This document shows positions 47,220 to 55,581 of a stretch of DNA of 64,000 nucleotides, one piece after another; within the stretch, counting starts at the first letter, position 1, and each line of letters starts with the position of its first letter. The translations under genes were made by a program, and so were the position numbers. Below the pieces are notes generated by a model. That model had not been told where the DNA came from. It did not search any database and was given only the letters and a program-made list of their open reading frames with translations. This DNA is from Clostridiales bacterium UBA4080. GTDB lineage: Bacteria; Bacillota; Clostridia; Lachnospirales; Vallitaleaceae. Location of the stretch: contig DFYO01000019.1 of NCBI GenBank assembly GCA_002381865.1, positions 72,524 through 136,523 of the forward strand. The letters are read 5' to 3'.

Positions 47220-47400
47220 TTAATAGATTTCTTTTCCTACTTCATGTGGCGTCGTTATCGACGTTCCGTCCATCTCTACATATCTTCCATCAATCCCTGT
47301 AGAGTAAATGTTTACTCCCGGTGCTCCTTTATCAGCTCCCGTGATTGCTAAAAAGTCTGCGATTTTCCGTTTTTGTCGATTGCTCCCACACTTATTAACT
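47220..47400 (-). pseudogene. Remnant of a subtilisin-like (S8) protease
   Basis: One frame encodes GAPGVNIYSTGIDGRY then MDGTSITTPHEVG, the region around the catalytic serine of subtilases (usually GTSMATPHVAG). The upstream piece LISVGAIDKNGK is in the neighbouring frame and joins at about 47361-47367, where a run of A residues seems one short. Only about 60 residues of the protease C-terminal region survive, ending in a stop before the toxin start. So it is a frameshifted and truncated fossil. Confidence 0.8.
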
Positions 47401-47462
47401 CTAGATAAAAAGTATAGCATACATTTAATGCCTATATTTCTCCCTCTTGCATAACAACACAA

Positions 47463-47920
47463 ATGATTGCTACTTTAGTATATTAAGTAACCGATTATTA
47501 TTTTCGCGCGCAAATAATAAATCAATTATTAATACCAGATTAAACTGTTTATAGCTTATTCAATTTTTTCAATAGGGAAAATTTTAGATATTCCCCGCCT
47601 CAGATTTCTTTTTAGATTGGGTTGGTTAATTTTTTCACCAACATGGTATATTATACCCCCCCCCGAAATGTCAAGCACTTTTTTTGCCGTAAACTTTTAT
47701 TGCGTAAACTTTTATTGAAACTTCCCGTTTTTCGGCATTCGGGAAGTTAGTTTGACAATAACTACGAGGGTTTTTCTTATATTTTCAATAAATTATACAG
47801 CTATTGTAAAAATCAGAAATGACTTCTATATTATAAGACTGCATAAAAGACATCAATAACCTAAAATATAAAAGACGAGATTTCTCACTTTATAAGCATT
47901 AAGATAACTTTTAATATTTT
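47463..47920. other. Gene-free stretch with G-tract promoter and hairpin
   Basis: No gene is seen. It contains the promoter at 47650-47674 and a hairpin with arms AACTTCCCG (47719-47727) and CGGGAAGTT (47740-47748). It also has a tandem 15-base repeat, CGTAAACTTTTATTG twice, at about 47688-47717. Confidence 0.6.
47650..47674 (-). promoter_or_regulatory. Promoter with a nine-G tract in its spacer
   Basis: The minus strand reads TTGACA (47674-47669), TTTC, nine Gs (47664-47656), then TATAAT (47655-47650). Both hexamers are perfect but the spacer is 13 bases. A gain of three to five Gs would restore 16-18. It points toward the subtilase remnant and toxin genes. This is the layout of a phase-variable promoter. 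Confidence 0.6.
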
Positions 47921-47956
47921 AAAGAAGGAGCTATGCTTCTCGCTTAGCTCCTTCTT
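47921..47956 (-). terminator. hsp20 terminator, and copy 2 of the 36-nt hairpin repeat
   Basis: A 12-bp stem with an 11-base loop, ten bases after the hsp20 stop on the minus strand. It is identical to 45591-45626. The T-rich run after it (AAAATATTAAAAG) is poor, but position and stem strength support termination. Confidence 0.75.
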
Positions 47957-47965
47957 TAAGCAACC

Positions 47966-48412
47966 CTATTCAATTTCTATTTCTTTAGCTTTAGGCTTTA
48001 CAGGCTCTTGCTTTGGAAGTGTAAGAGTTAATATTCCATCCTCAAGCTTTGCTGCTATTTCTTCTGATATTACATTTTCAAGTCTAAAAGACCTTTTCAT
48101 ATTTATTGCCTTACGTTCCTTTCTAATGTAATTATCCTTTTCGTGATTACTTTCTTCTCTTTTCTCGATAGCTATAGTAAGCAAATCATTTTCAATATTA
48201 ACCTTAATTTCTTCTTTTTTCAATCCTGGAACCTCAGCAATTATTTGAAATTCATTTTCTTCTTCCTTAATATCAACATTCAAACCAGTATAAGCTGTTC
48301 CAAATGAAGGAAAAAAGCTATCTTCAAAAAAACTGTCAAACATACTGTCAAAATTCCATAAGCTATTATTTCTTTGTACCTCATTTTTTCTGATTGGTGA
48401 TAATCCAAACAT
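47966..48412 (-). CDS. Small heat shock protein (Hsp20/alpha-crystallin)
   Basis: 148 residues. The alpha-crystallin domain spans about 40-140, with FQIIAEVPGLKKEEIKVNIENDLLTI and the C-terminal AKLEDGILTLTLPKQEP (the last giving the L-x-L-P type signature). It binds unfolding proteins without ATP. Preceded by GGAGGTG and a CIRCE element, so HrcA is likely to repress it. Monocistronic. Confidence 0.95.
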   Translation of the reverse strand: MFGLSPIRKNEVQRNNSLWNFDSMFDSFFEDSFFPSFGTAYTGLNVDIKEEENEFQIIAEVPGLKKEEIKVNIENDLLTIAIEKREESNHEKDNYIRKERKAINMKRSFRLENVISEEIAAKLEDGILTLTLPKQEPVKPKAKEIEIE

Positions 48413-48458
48413 AATAACACCTCCAAATAGTAAAATAATTATTGTTTTCTTTATATTA

Positions 48459-48520
48459 TTTTTACCATATTAGAAATATTATCTCAAGTTTTATTAGCAC
48501 TCACTTGGCTCGAGTGCTAA
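48459..48520 (-). promoter_or_regulatory. CIRCE element and promoter of hsp20
   Basis: TTAGCACTC-N9-GAGTGCTAA (48494-48520) is the exact CIRCE operator for HrcA. A minus-strand promoter TTGAGA (48487-48482), 17 bases, TAAAAA (48464-48459) lies just downstream, so CIRCE is immediately upstream of the -35. Confidence 0.92.
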
Positions 48521-48619
48521 TAATTATTCTTTTTCAACACTTGTTTATATTTGATTTTCTTAATTTTTCTCGCTTTTTCTTTGATTTACTATCTTTTTCA
48601 TATAAACCTTAGCTTTCTT

Positions 48620-49609
48620 TTATCTTTCTTCTCTAAAATAAGGAACACTTAGCCCTTTTGGCGGTGCATTTTCCTTGCTTTTTTTAACCGAGCCAATAAC
48701 GAGAATAATTATAGTTACCAGATAAGGCAGCATATCCAAAAGATTTTGTGAAATACTTAAATGCTGAAGCCTGAAGCCTATAATACTAAGCCCACCGAAA
48801 AGATATGCTCCAATTGCTGCTTTATATGGGTTCCATTTGCAGAAAATTACTAATGCAATAGCAATCCATCCTCTTCCTGCCGTAATATTTTCCTGCCACT
48901 GCGGAACCTCAACTACTGAAAGATAAGCTCCTCCAAGTCCACAAAGGGCTCCGCCAATCAAAATATGTGCATACTTATATACGGTTATATTAACCCCCGA
49001 AGTATCAGCAGCACCAGGATTTTCTCCAACTGCCCTCAAATTAAGTCCCATTCTTGTATGGTAAAGATATATTCCCATAATTATTGCCAATATGTAACCA
49101 AGATAAACAAAAATATCTTGAACAAAAAATATTTTCCCTAGTAACGGAATCTTGTCTAATACGGGAATTGCAATTGGCTCAAAGTAAGAAATAACCTTTT
49201 CTGGCATTTTATTCCCAATAAAATTTGTTCCAAGATAGCTTGACATGCCTGTTCCAAAAATAGTAAGCGCAAGTCCTGATACTACCTGGTTTGCTCTTAG
49301 GGATATAGTCAGAAACCCATATATCATAGCAGCTAAAGCACCTGCAAGTAATGCGCCTAACATAGCCATATAAGGATTGGCTGTGTAATAACCCGCTCCA
49401 AAGCCAGCAACCGCTCCACAAAGCATCATTCCTTCAACACCAAGATTTAAGTTGCCCGCCTTTTCAGTAATCAGCTCTCCTAAAGTTGCAAACAGCAATG
49501 GTGTTCCCGCTATTACAACTGCCACCATAAATGAATTACCCATAAAATATTTTCCGCTAACAATCAATCCTATAACAACAATTATAAGTAATATATTATT
49601 TTTTTTCAT
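48620..49609 (-). CDS. BMP-type nucleoside ABC transporter permease
   Basis: 329 residues with about eight membrane helices. The stretch GTPLLFATLGELITEKAGNLNLGVEGMMLCGA is diagnostic for the second permease of BMP/nucleoside importers (NupQ type). It overlaps the first permease by 14 bases. Last gene of the xpt operon. Confidence 0.93.
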   Translation of the reverse strand: MKKNNILLIIVVIGLIVSGKYFMGNSFMVAVVIAGTPLLFATLGELITEKAGNLNLGVEGMMLCGAVAGFGAGYYTANPYMAMLGALLAGALAAMIYGFLTISLRANQVVSGLALTIFGTGMSSYLGTNFIGNKMPEKVISYFEPIAIPVLDKIPLLGKIFFVQDIFVYLGYILAIIMGIYLYHTRMGLNLRAVGENPGAADTSGVNITVYKYAHILIGGALCGLGGAYLSVVEVPQWQENITAGRGWIAIALVIFCKWNPYKAAIGAYLFGGLSIIGFRLQHLSISQNLLDMLPYLVTIIILVIGSVKKSKENAPPKGLSVPYFREER

Positions 49610-50678
49610 CTATGGCACCTCCTTGCATTTTAGCCTTGTTAAAAACAAGCTTATACTGAACAAAAAACTCACTGCCAATTACAAAAAACAGAATAATACT
49701 TTGAATTAAGGTTGCTGCCGACTGTGGAATCTGATATGCAGTTTGAATAAATCCTCCACCCTTGATAAGACCAGCAAACAAAATTGATACCGGCACAATT
49801 ATTGCAGCATTTAAACCAGAAAGCCAGGTTGTAATAATAGCCGTATATCCATAGCCCGCTGAGAGCTGTGAGGTAAGCGTCTGATTTACAGCCGAGGCTT
49901 GCATCATTCCAACAATACCACAAATCCCGCCACTAATAATAACCGAGGTAAGAATGATTCTTTTTACATCCATTCCCGCATATCTAGCTGTATCTATACT
50001 TTCTCCAACTACAGAAATCTCATAGCCTCTCTTAGAATTATTCATCAAATATGCTACTGCTACAACAAAAATTAATGCAATAATCCATCCAATATGAATT
50101 CCAAAAAGCTTTGGTAATATAGCACTATCGGTAAAGTTTTTGATTTTTGGAAATCCCATTGAATTTGGATCTCTCCACGGCCCATATTGTAAAAATGTAA
50201 TCCATTTTATAGCAATATAATTCATCATCAGGGTAATAATTGTTTCATTAGCATCAAACTTAACCTTTAATAAAGCAGGAATACTAGCCCATAAGCCTCC
50301 GCCAACAAAGCCTCCTATTAACATTAATAAAAGCAATATGGGTTTAGGCAGTCCGTCAAAATAAAGAGCAAAATAGGTTGCTGCAAAGGCTCCCATTAAT
50401 ATCTGACCTTCTGCACCAATATTCCAAAATTTCATTTTAAAGGCTATCATTATTCCGATCGACGTTATTACAAGAGGTATCGCAATTGTTAGTGTATCCT
50501 TTAATCTAAAGCTCGAGCCAAAGGCACCCTTTATCATAGAAACATAAACCTCAACAGGATTATGCTTTAATATCAAAATGAATATTCCCGACACGACTAA
50601 TGCTAATAAAATAGCATAAATTCTAATTAAAGCTGATTGCTTTTGTGTAATATCAGCTCTTTTTATCATTCTTATCAC
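49596..50678 (-). CDS. BMP-type nucleoside ABC transporter permease
   Basis: 360 residues with about nine membrane helices. ITSIGIMIAFKMKFWNIGAEGQILMGAFAA is the NupP-type signature. It overlaps the ATPase gene by four bases and the second permease by 14, so the three are translationally coupled. Confidence 0.93.
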   Translation of the reverse strand: MIRMIKRADITQKQSALIRIYAILLALVVSGIFILILKHNPVEVYVSMIKGAFGSSFRLKDTLTIAIPLVITSIGIMIAFKMKFWNIGAEGQILMGAFAATYFALYFDGLPKPILLLLMLIGGFVGGGLWASIPALLKVKFDANETIITLMMNYIAIKWITFLQYGPWRDPNSMGFPKIKNFTDSAILPKLFGIHIGWIIALIFVVAVAYLMNNSKRGYEISVVGESIDTARYAGMDVKRIILTSVIISGGICGIVGMMQASAVNQTLTSQLSAGYGYTAIITTWLSGLNAAIIVPVSILFAGLIKGGGFIQTAYQIPQSAATLIQSIILFFVIGSEFFVQYKLVFNKAKMQGGAIDEKK

Positions 50679-52198
50679 AGGCTCACCTCCATAGGTCCTT
50701 TTTCACCAGCCATCATAAGACCCAGCTGTTCCTTATTGACCTCTTTAGCTGAGACAATTCCTGTTATTTCACCATCGCAAAGAACCATAATTCTATCGCA
50801 TAGCTCTAAGAGAACATCTAAATCCTCTCCAATAAACAAGATTGCAACTCCCTTTTTCTTTTGCTCATTTATCAAATCATATATCTTATGTGATACTCCA
50901 ATATCCAGCCCTCTTACAGCATAGGCAGTTATCAAAACATGAGGGTTCATTTCTATTTCTCTTCCGATTAGAACCTTTTGTATATTCCCTCCTGAAAGCT
51001 GTCTTACAGGATGATGAATACCCGGTGTTCTAATATCAAGCTTTTCAATCATTTCCTTGCATTTTTTTGAAACTGGTTTTCTTTTTAATATTAACCCTTT
51101 TTGATTATGATGTTCCTTTAGCAGAAAATTATCTACCATATCCATTGATGCAACAAGACCCATTCCTAATCTGTCTTCCGGAATAAAGCTCATGCTTATT
51201 CCTTTTTTTATAATATCTCTAGGCGTCTTGCCAACAATGTTTTCTCCATCGTATATTATTTCGCCACTATCAACACTATATAAGCCCGCAATGCTTTCAC
51301 ACAATTCTTTTTGACCACTGCCAGCAACTCCTGCAACTCCCAGTATTTCTCCTGCATGCAAATCAAAGGTGATATTTTTCAGCACCTCAACCTTCTCGAC
51401 ATCTGTTGCCTTAAGCGCATTTATTTTTAATATAGCTTCGCCTTTTTCTGTTTCAGGTCTTTCAATTGATAAATTCACAGACATACCTACCATCAAATCC
51501 GTAAGCGCCTTTGGATTTGTATCTGCTGTGTATAATGTCCCAACTGTTGTACCCTTTCTTAAAACCGTAACTCTGTCCGATACCTCCATAACCTCATGGA
51601 GCTTATGCGTAATAATTATAATTGCACAGCCCTCTTTTGCCATATTTTTCATTATTTTAAATAGCTTTTTAGTTTCTTGAGGTGTAAGTACTGCTGTCGG
51701 CTCATCCATAATCAGGATATCTGCTCCCTGATATAATACCTTTAATATTTCTACTGCTTGTTTTTCTCCAATTGACATATCATAAATCTTTTTATCCGGA
51801 TCAATTGCAAGCCCAAACTGATTTGAAATTTTATTAATCTGTTCTGTCAGCTTTTTATTGTTCATAAAAAGCTTTCCACTTTGACCGATAATAATATTTT
51901 CTTTTGCAGTCTGTACCTCCACTAATTTATAGTGCTGATGAATCATACCAATTCCCTTTTGAATGGAATCCTTTGGTGAATTAATTTTCACTTCATTTCC
52001 ATGGATATAAATAGAACCGCTGTCAGGTCTGTATATACCTGACAGCATGTTCATAAGTGTGCTTTTACCTGCACCGTTTTCTCCAAGCAGTGCATGAATT
52101 TCACCTTTATTCACTTCAAAATTAATATGATCATTTGCCTTAACCGTTCCAAAGGTTTTTGATATGTTTTTCATCTTAACAAAAACATTCTGATTCAT
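50675..52198 (-). CDS. BMP-type nucleoside ABC transporter ATPase (two nucleotide-binding domains)
   Basis: 507 residues, two ABC domains in tandem. The first has Walker A LLGENGAGKSTLM, signature MSIGEKQAVEILK and Walker B ILIMDEPTAVLT. The second is of the weak type: VAGVAGSGQKELCESI and LSGGNIQKVLIGREI. This is the RbsA/NupO architecture. It energises nucleoside uptake with the binding protein 16 bp upstream. Confidence 0.94.
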   Translation of the reverse strand: MNQNVFVKMKNISKTFGTVKANDHINFEVNKGEIHALLGENGAGKSTLMNMLSGIYRPDSGSIYIHGNEVKINSPKDSIQKGIGMIHQHYKLVEVQTAKENIIIGQSGKLFMNNKKLTEQINKISNQFGLAIDPDKKIYDMSIGEKQAVEILKVLYQGADILIMDEPTAVLTPQETKKLFKIMKNMAKEGCAIIIITHKLHEVMEVSDRVTVLRKGTTVGTLYTADTNPKALTDLMVGMSVNLSIERPETEKGEAILKINALKATDVEKVEVLKNITFDLHAGEILGVAGVAGSGQKELCESIAGLYSVDSGEIIYDGENIVGKTPRDIIKKGISMSFIPEDRLGMGLVASMDMVDNFLLKEHHNQKGLILKRKPVSKKCKEMIEKLDIRTPGIHHPVRQLSGGNIQKVLIGREIEMNPHVLITAYAVRGLDIGVSHKIYDLINEQKKKGVAILFIGEDLDVLLELCDRIMVLCDGEITGIVSAKEVNKEQLGLMMAGEKGPMEVSL

Positions 52199-52214
52199 GG
52201 CAAACTCCTATAAA

Positions 52215-53321
52215 CTATTTTATTGTTCCTTCAACGCCTTTAACGAACCAGTCAAAGCTTAACATTTCCTGGTCAGTCATTTTAACGCCTTCAGCTACCT
52301 TAACTTCTCCACTTTGATCATAAAGAGGTCCTTCAAAGATATACTCTGAACCGTCTAATATTGTCGCCTTAGCTGCATCCACTGCCTCTTGTGCGCCTTC
52401 TGGAGCATTTGCTGTAAGTGGTGCAAGTCTAACTACATCTTCCGCCATTCCTTCCCATGAAGAATGTGACTTGAAAGTTCCATCCATTACCGCTTGTGTT
52501 TGCTCAACATAATATGGTCCCCAGTTCCAGATTGGTGCTGTCATATATGCTTTTGGAGCCATCTTACTCATATCAGTATTATATCCTATTGAAAAAGCAC
52601 CTCTTTCTTCAGCTGCCTGCTGTGGTCCTGCTGTATCCTGATGTTGTGCAATAATATCTGCTCCGCCATCTAATAATGCAATTGCTGCTGATTTTTCTTT
52701 TTCTGGGTCATACCAGGTAGATGTCCATGTTACTTTTACCTTTACATCAGGATTAACTGATTGCGCCCCTAATGTAAATGCATTGATACCACGTACTACT
52801 TCAGGAATAGGAAATGCCGCAACATAACCGATTTGGTTGGATTCAGTTTTTAAGCCTGCTACAATTCCTGATAGGTATCTTGCTTGGTATATTCTTCCGA
52901 AATAATTAGCCATATTGTCTGTGCTCATATAACCTGAGCAATGGAAAAACTTTACGTCTGGGAATTCCTTGGAAATTTTTTCTACATATTCCATATATCC
53001 AAAGCTTGTTGCAAAAATTGCTTTTGCTCCCTGGTCAATCATATTACGAATTTCCTGCTCTACATCCTGTGTTTCAGGAACTGATTCTTTATATATAGTT
53101 TTTACTCCAAGCTCTTGCTCAAGAAATAATCTTCCTTGATCATGTGCATAAGTATAACCGCCATCTCCGATTGGTCCTACATAAATAAATCCAACAATCA
53201 TGTCTTTTGCGTCAATTTTAGCTGCTTCTTGTTTTTTTGTACCGTCATCAGTTTTTGCTCCACATCCTGCCATTGCAAAAACGAGGGACAAAACCAATAA
53301 TAGTGATACGAGTTTTTTCAT
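52215..53321 (-). CDS. BMP-family nucleoside-binding lipoprotein
   Basis: 368 residues. A lipoprotein signal ends at AMAGC (residue 20). The mature protein has the BMP/PnrA fold (IVGFIYVGPIGDGGYTYAHDQG, QHQDTAGPQQAAEERG, YNTDMS). It delivers purine nucleosides to the permeases. Placement behind xpt and a purine riboswitch supports a purine nucleoside or related ligand. Confidence 0.94.
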   Translation of the reverse strand: MKKLVSLLLVLSLVFAMAGCGAKTDDGTKKQEAAKIDAKDMIVGFIYVGPIGDGGYTYAHDQGRLFLEQELGVKTIYKESVPETQDVEQEIRNMIDQGAKAIFATSFGYMEYVEKISKEFPDVKFFHCSGYMSTDNMANYFGRIYQARYLSGIVAGLKTESNQIGYVAAFPIPEVVRGINAFTLGAQSVNPDVKVKVTWTSTWYDPEKEKSAAIALLDGGADIIAQHQDTAGPQQAAEERGAFSIGYNTDMSKMAPKAYMTAPIWNWGPYYVEQTQAVMDGTFKSHSSWEGMAEDVVRLAPLTANAPEGAQEAVDAAKATILDGSEYIFEGPLYDQSGEVKVAEGVKMTDQEMLSFDWFVKGVEGTIK

Positions 53322-53382
53322 CTTTTTACCTCCTGAAATTTAATTAATGTGTTTTTTCACTTAATCTGTTGATAGGTTTTGA

Positions 53383-53955
53383 TTAGTTGATAAAGGTGAT
53401 TTTGCCGTGTTTAAAACGATCTACAATAACTAAGGATTCCAGGTTAACTCCTGCTTCCCTAAGCTTATTGCCTCCATTTTGAAAGCCTTTTTCAATGACT
53501 ATTCCAACACCGCTTACATTAGCTTGTGCCTGCTCTACCAAGTCAATGAGTGCTAAGGCTGCTTTTCCATTTGCTAAAAAGTCATCTAGTATTAGTACGT
53601 TATCTCCCTTATGAATGTATCTTTTAGAGACTTGAATGTCGTAATATTTTTCCTTTGTAAAAGAATACACAACACTTTTGTACGTTTCTTTGTCAAGATT
53701 TCTTGACTCTGTCTTTTTTGCAAATACTACCGGAACCTTGAAATACATTGCAGCAATTGATGCTATAGCAATTCCTGAAGCTTCTATTGTAAGTATTCTT
53801 GTGATATTTTTGTCTTTAAATCTATCATAAAATTCCTTGCCGATATCTTGAAATAATTCTATATCCAGCTGATGATTTAAAAACGAATCTACCTTTAATA
53901 CTTCCTCAGAAACAACCCTGCCTTCATCCAATATTCTTTTTTTCAAAGATTCCAT
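53383..53955 (-). CDS. xpt: Xanthine phosphoribosyltransferase
   Basis: 190 residues. The start MESLKKRILDEGRVVSEEVL and the PRPP loop NVLILDDFLANGKAALALID are those of Gram-positive Xpt. It converts xanthine to XMP in purine salvage. First gene behind the purine riboswitch; AGGAG precedes the ATG. Followed by a nucleoside transporter, so uptake and salvage are made together. Confidence 0.96.
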   Translation of the reverse strand: MESLKKRILDEGRVVSEEVLKVDSFLNHQLDIELFQDIGKEFYDRFKDKNITRILTIEASGIAIASIAAMYFKVPVVFAKKTESRNLDKETYKSVVYSFTKEKYYDIQVSKRYIHKGDNVLILDDFLANGKAALALIDLVEQAQANVSGVGIVIEKGFQNGGNKLREAGVNLESLVIVDRFKHGKITFIN

Positions 53956-54004
53956 TAGATTTCTCCTGTCTTAATCATTTGTCTTCCTATCTAAAAATGA
54001 GAAT

Positions 54005-54035
54005 AAAAATAAAAAAACCCTGCTTGCGCAGAGTT
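54005..54035 (-). terminator. Riboswitch terminator before xpt
   Basis: On the minus strand AACTCTGC-GCAA-GCAGGGTT is followed by seven Ts. GAACTC at its 5' side can instead pair with GAGTTC at the 3' end of the aptamer, which is the expected antiterminator. Ligand binding should therefore favour termination. Confidence 0.9.
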
Positions 54036-54075
54036 CCTACAACCTCAACAGCTTGAAAAGCTTAATTGACATTGT

Positions 54076-54158
54076 GTGAACTCGTAGCCTGTAACTATTT
54101 ACGGTAGTTTGTAGAAACATTTGACCCATATTGTCAAATTTATACGAGCTGTAGCATT
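54076..54158 (-). promoter_or_regulatory. Purine riboswitch (guanine type) with enlarged J3/1
   Basis: P1 is CTCGTA/TACGAG; P2 is TTTGAC-AATATGG-GTCAAA; J2/3 keeps TTTCTAC; P3 has the ACCGTAAAT loop. The pyrimidine that pairs with the ligand is C (GGC|TACGAG), predicting guanine, hypoxanthine or xanthine-like ligands. J3/1 appears about four bases longer than in the B. subtilis xpt aptamer and base 73 is G instead of A. Confidence 0.88.
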
Positions 54159-54174
54159 TAACTGCTACCTTTGA

Positions 54175-54203
54175 ATTTTAATATAAATTATAAGTAAAAT
54201 CAA
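54175..54203 (-). promoter_or_regulatory. Promoter of the xpt operon
   Basis: The minus strand has TTGATT (54203-54198), 17 bases, TAAAAT (54180-54175), placing the start just upstream of the aptamer. Confidence 0.7.
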
Positions 54204-54430
54204 GTTTATTTTTAGAAAATCCTCAACTTATTTTATTACAATAAAGATTAATTATCTTTAAAATCAAATATTTTTTTGTAAATGCTTTGCTAATTATTAA
54301 TCAAGTTTTTTGTTAAACTATTATGTAGTTTTTAAAACTATATTTAATAATATGCTTGTTTATTTTTTTAAATTATGATATTCTATTAATGTATTACTTT
54401 GATTATCAAACTATTGTAAGGAGTATGTAA

Positions 54431-55492
54431 ATGAAAATACCAGAACTTAAAATCGGAGACATCATTCTTAAGGCACCAATCATCCAAGGCGGAATGGGCG
54501 TAGGCGTTTCCCGTTCTTCACTTGCTGCAGCCGTTGCAGCAGAAGGCGGTCTAGGTGTAATATCCGGAGCGCAAATTGGCTTTGATGAGCCTGATTTTGA
54601 AACAAACACACTAGAAGCTAATATCAGGAGTCTTAAAGCACATATAAAATCTGCCAAGGAAAAAAGCAATAATGGTTTCATTGGTGTTAACCTAATGGTT
54701 GCAATGAAAAACTACGCTGAGCTTGTTAAGGCTTCAGTAGAAGCAAAGGCTGATGTAATAATATCAGGTGCAGGATTGCCACTTGACCTTCCTAAGTTTG
54801 TTGAGAATACTAAGGTTAAAATAATACCAATTGTATCTTCATTAAAAGCTGCACGAATTATCACTACTTCTTGGAAAAAAACCTATAATCGAGAAGCCGA
54901 TGCAATTATAATAGAAGGTCCTGAGGCAGGCGGTCATCTTGGTTTTAAATTCAATGACCTTACCGAGCACACTGCTCAAGATTTAGAAACAATAACTGCC
55001 GAAATAATTGAATACTTCAAATCAATAAACTTAAATATACCAATAATAGTTGCAGGCGGAATTTATAACGGTTATGATATTGCAAAATTTTTAAAACTGG
55101 GAGCACAAGGAGTACAGATGGCTACACGCTTTGTACCAACCTTTGAGTGCGATGCTAGCGAAGAATACAAATCAACTTATATAAAGGCACAAAAAGAGGA
55201 TATAATCATTACTAAAAGTCCGGTAGGCCTTCCAGGAAGAGCAATTAGAAATGATTTTCTAAAAAATCTTGAGGAAAACGGCAAGGAAAATATCACAAAA
55301 TGCTATCGCTGTTTAAACCATTGTGATCCTGCTGATACTCCCTATTGTATAACAATGGCTTTGATTAATGCAGTTAAGGGCAATGTTAATGAGGGACTGC
55401 TTTTCGTAGGAAGCAATGCGTATCGCTGTGATAAAATTGAATCAGTTAAGGATGTCATGAAATCTTTATTAAAAGAACTTCAAGAAGCATAA
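54431..55492 (+). CDS. Nitronate monooxygenase-like FMN oxidoreductase
   Basis: 353 residues of the 2-nitropropane dioxygenase/FabK-like barrel family. APIIQGGMGVGVSRSSLAAA opens the barrel, IIIEGPEAGGHLGF carries the catalytic-histidine region and IIVAGGIYNGYDIAKFLKLG binds the FMN phosphate. A cysteine-rich C-terminus (CYRCLNHCDPADTPYC) is extra and may bind metal. It could act on alkyl nitronates; an enoyl-ACP reductase role is less likely because no fab genes are near. Starts after AAGGAG. Confidence 0.85.
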   Translation: MKIPELKIGDIILKAPIIQGGMGVGVSRSSLAAAVAAEGGLGVISGAQIGFDEPDFETNTLEANIRSLKAHIKSAKEKSNNGFIGVNLMVAMKNYAELVKASVEAKADVIISGAGLPLDLPKFVENTKVKIIPIVSSLKAARIITTSWKKTYNREADAIIIEGPEAGGHLGFKFNDLTEHTAQDLETITAEIIEYFKSINLNIPIIVAGGIYNGYDIAKFLKLGAQGVQMATRFVPTFECDASEEYKSTYIKAQKEDIIITKSPVGLPGRAIRNDFLKNLEENGKENITKCYRCLNHCDPADTPYCITMALINAVKGNVNEGLLFVGSNAYRCDKIESVKDVMKSLLKELQEA

Positions 55493-55508
55493 ATGCATAA
55501 ATAAATAG

Positions 55509-55549
55509 AAATGGGGCTGAATCCAAATAGATTCAGCCCCATTTATTTC
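55509..55549. terminator. Bidirectional terminator
   Basis: A perfect 13-bp stem (AATGGGGCTGAAT/ATTCAGCCCCATT, 8-base loop) lies between the convergent nitronate monooxygenase-like gene and chemoreceptor gene. T-rich flanks occur mainly on the plus side. Confidence 0.85.
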
Positions 55550-55581
55550 AAAAATTCTGTTTTTAAGAGTAACTCTTCCTT

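Noticed and set aside
48494..48520. CIRCE as part of a groE or hrcA-dnaK operon
   Set aside because: The only gene downstream is hsp20; no chaperonin or hrcA gene is in the window.
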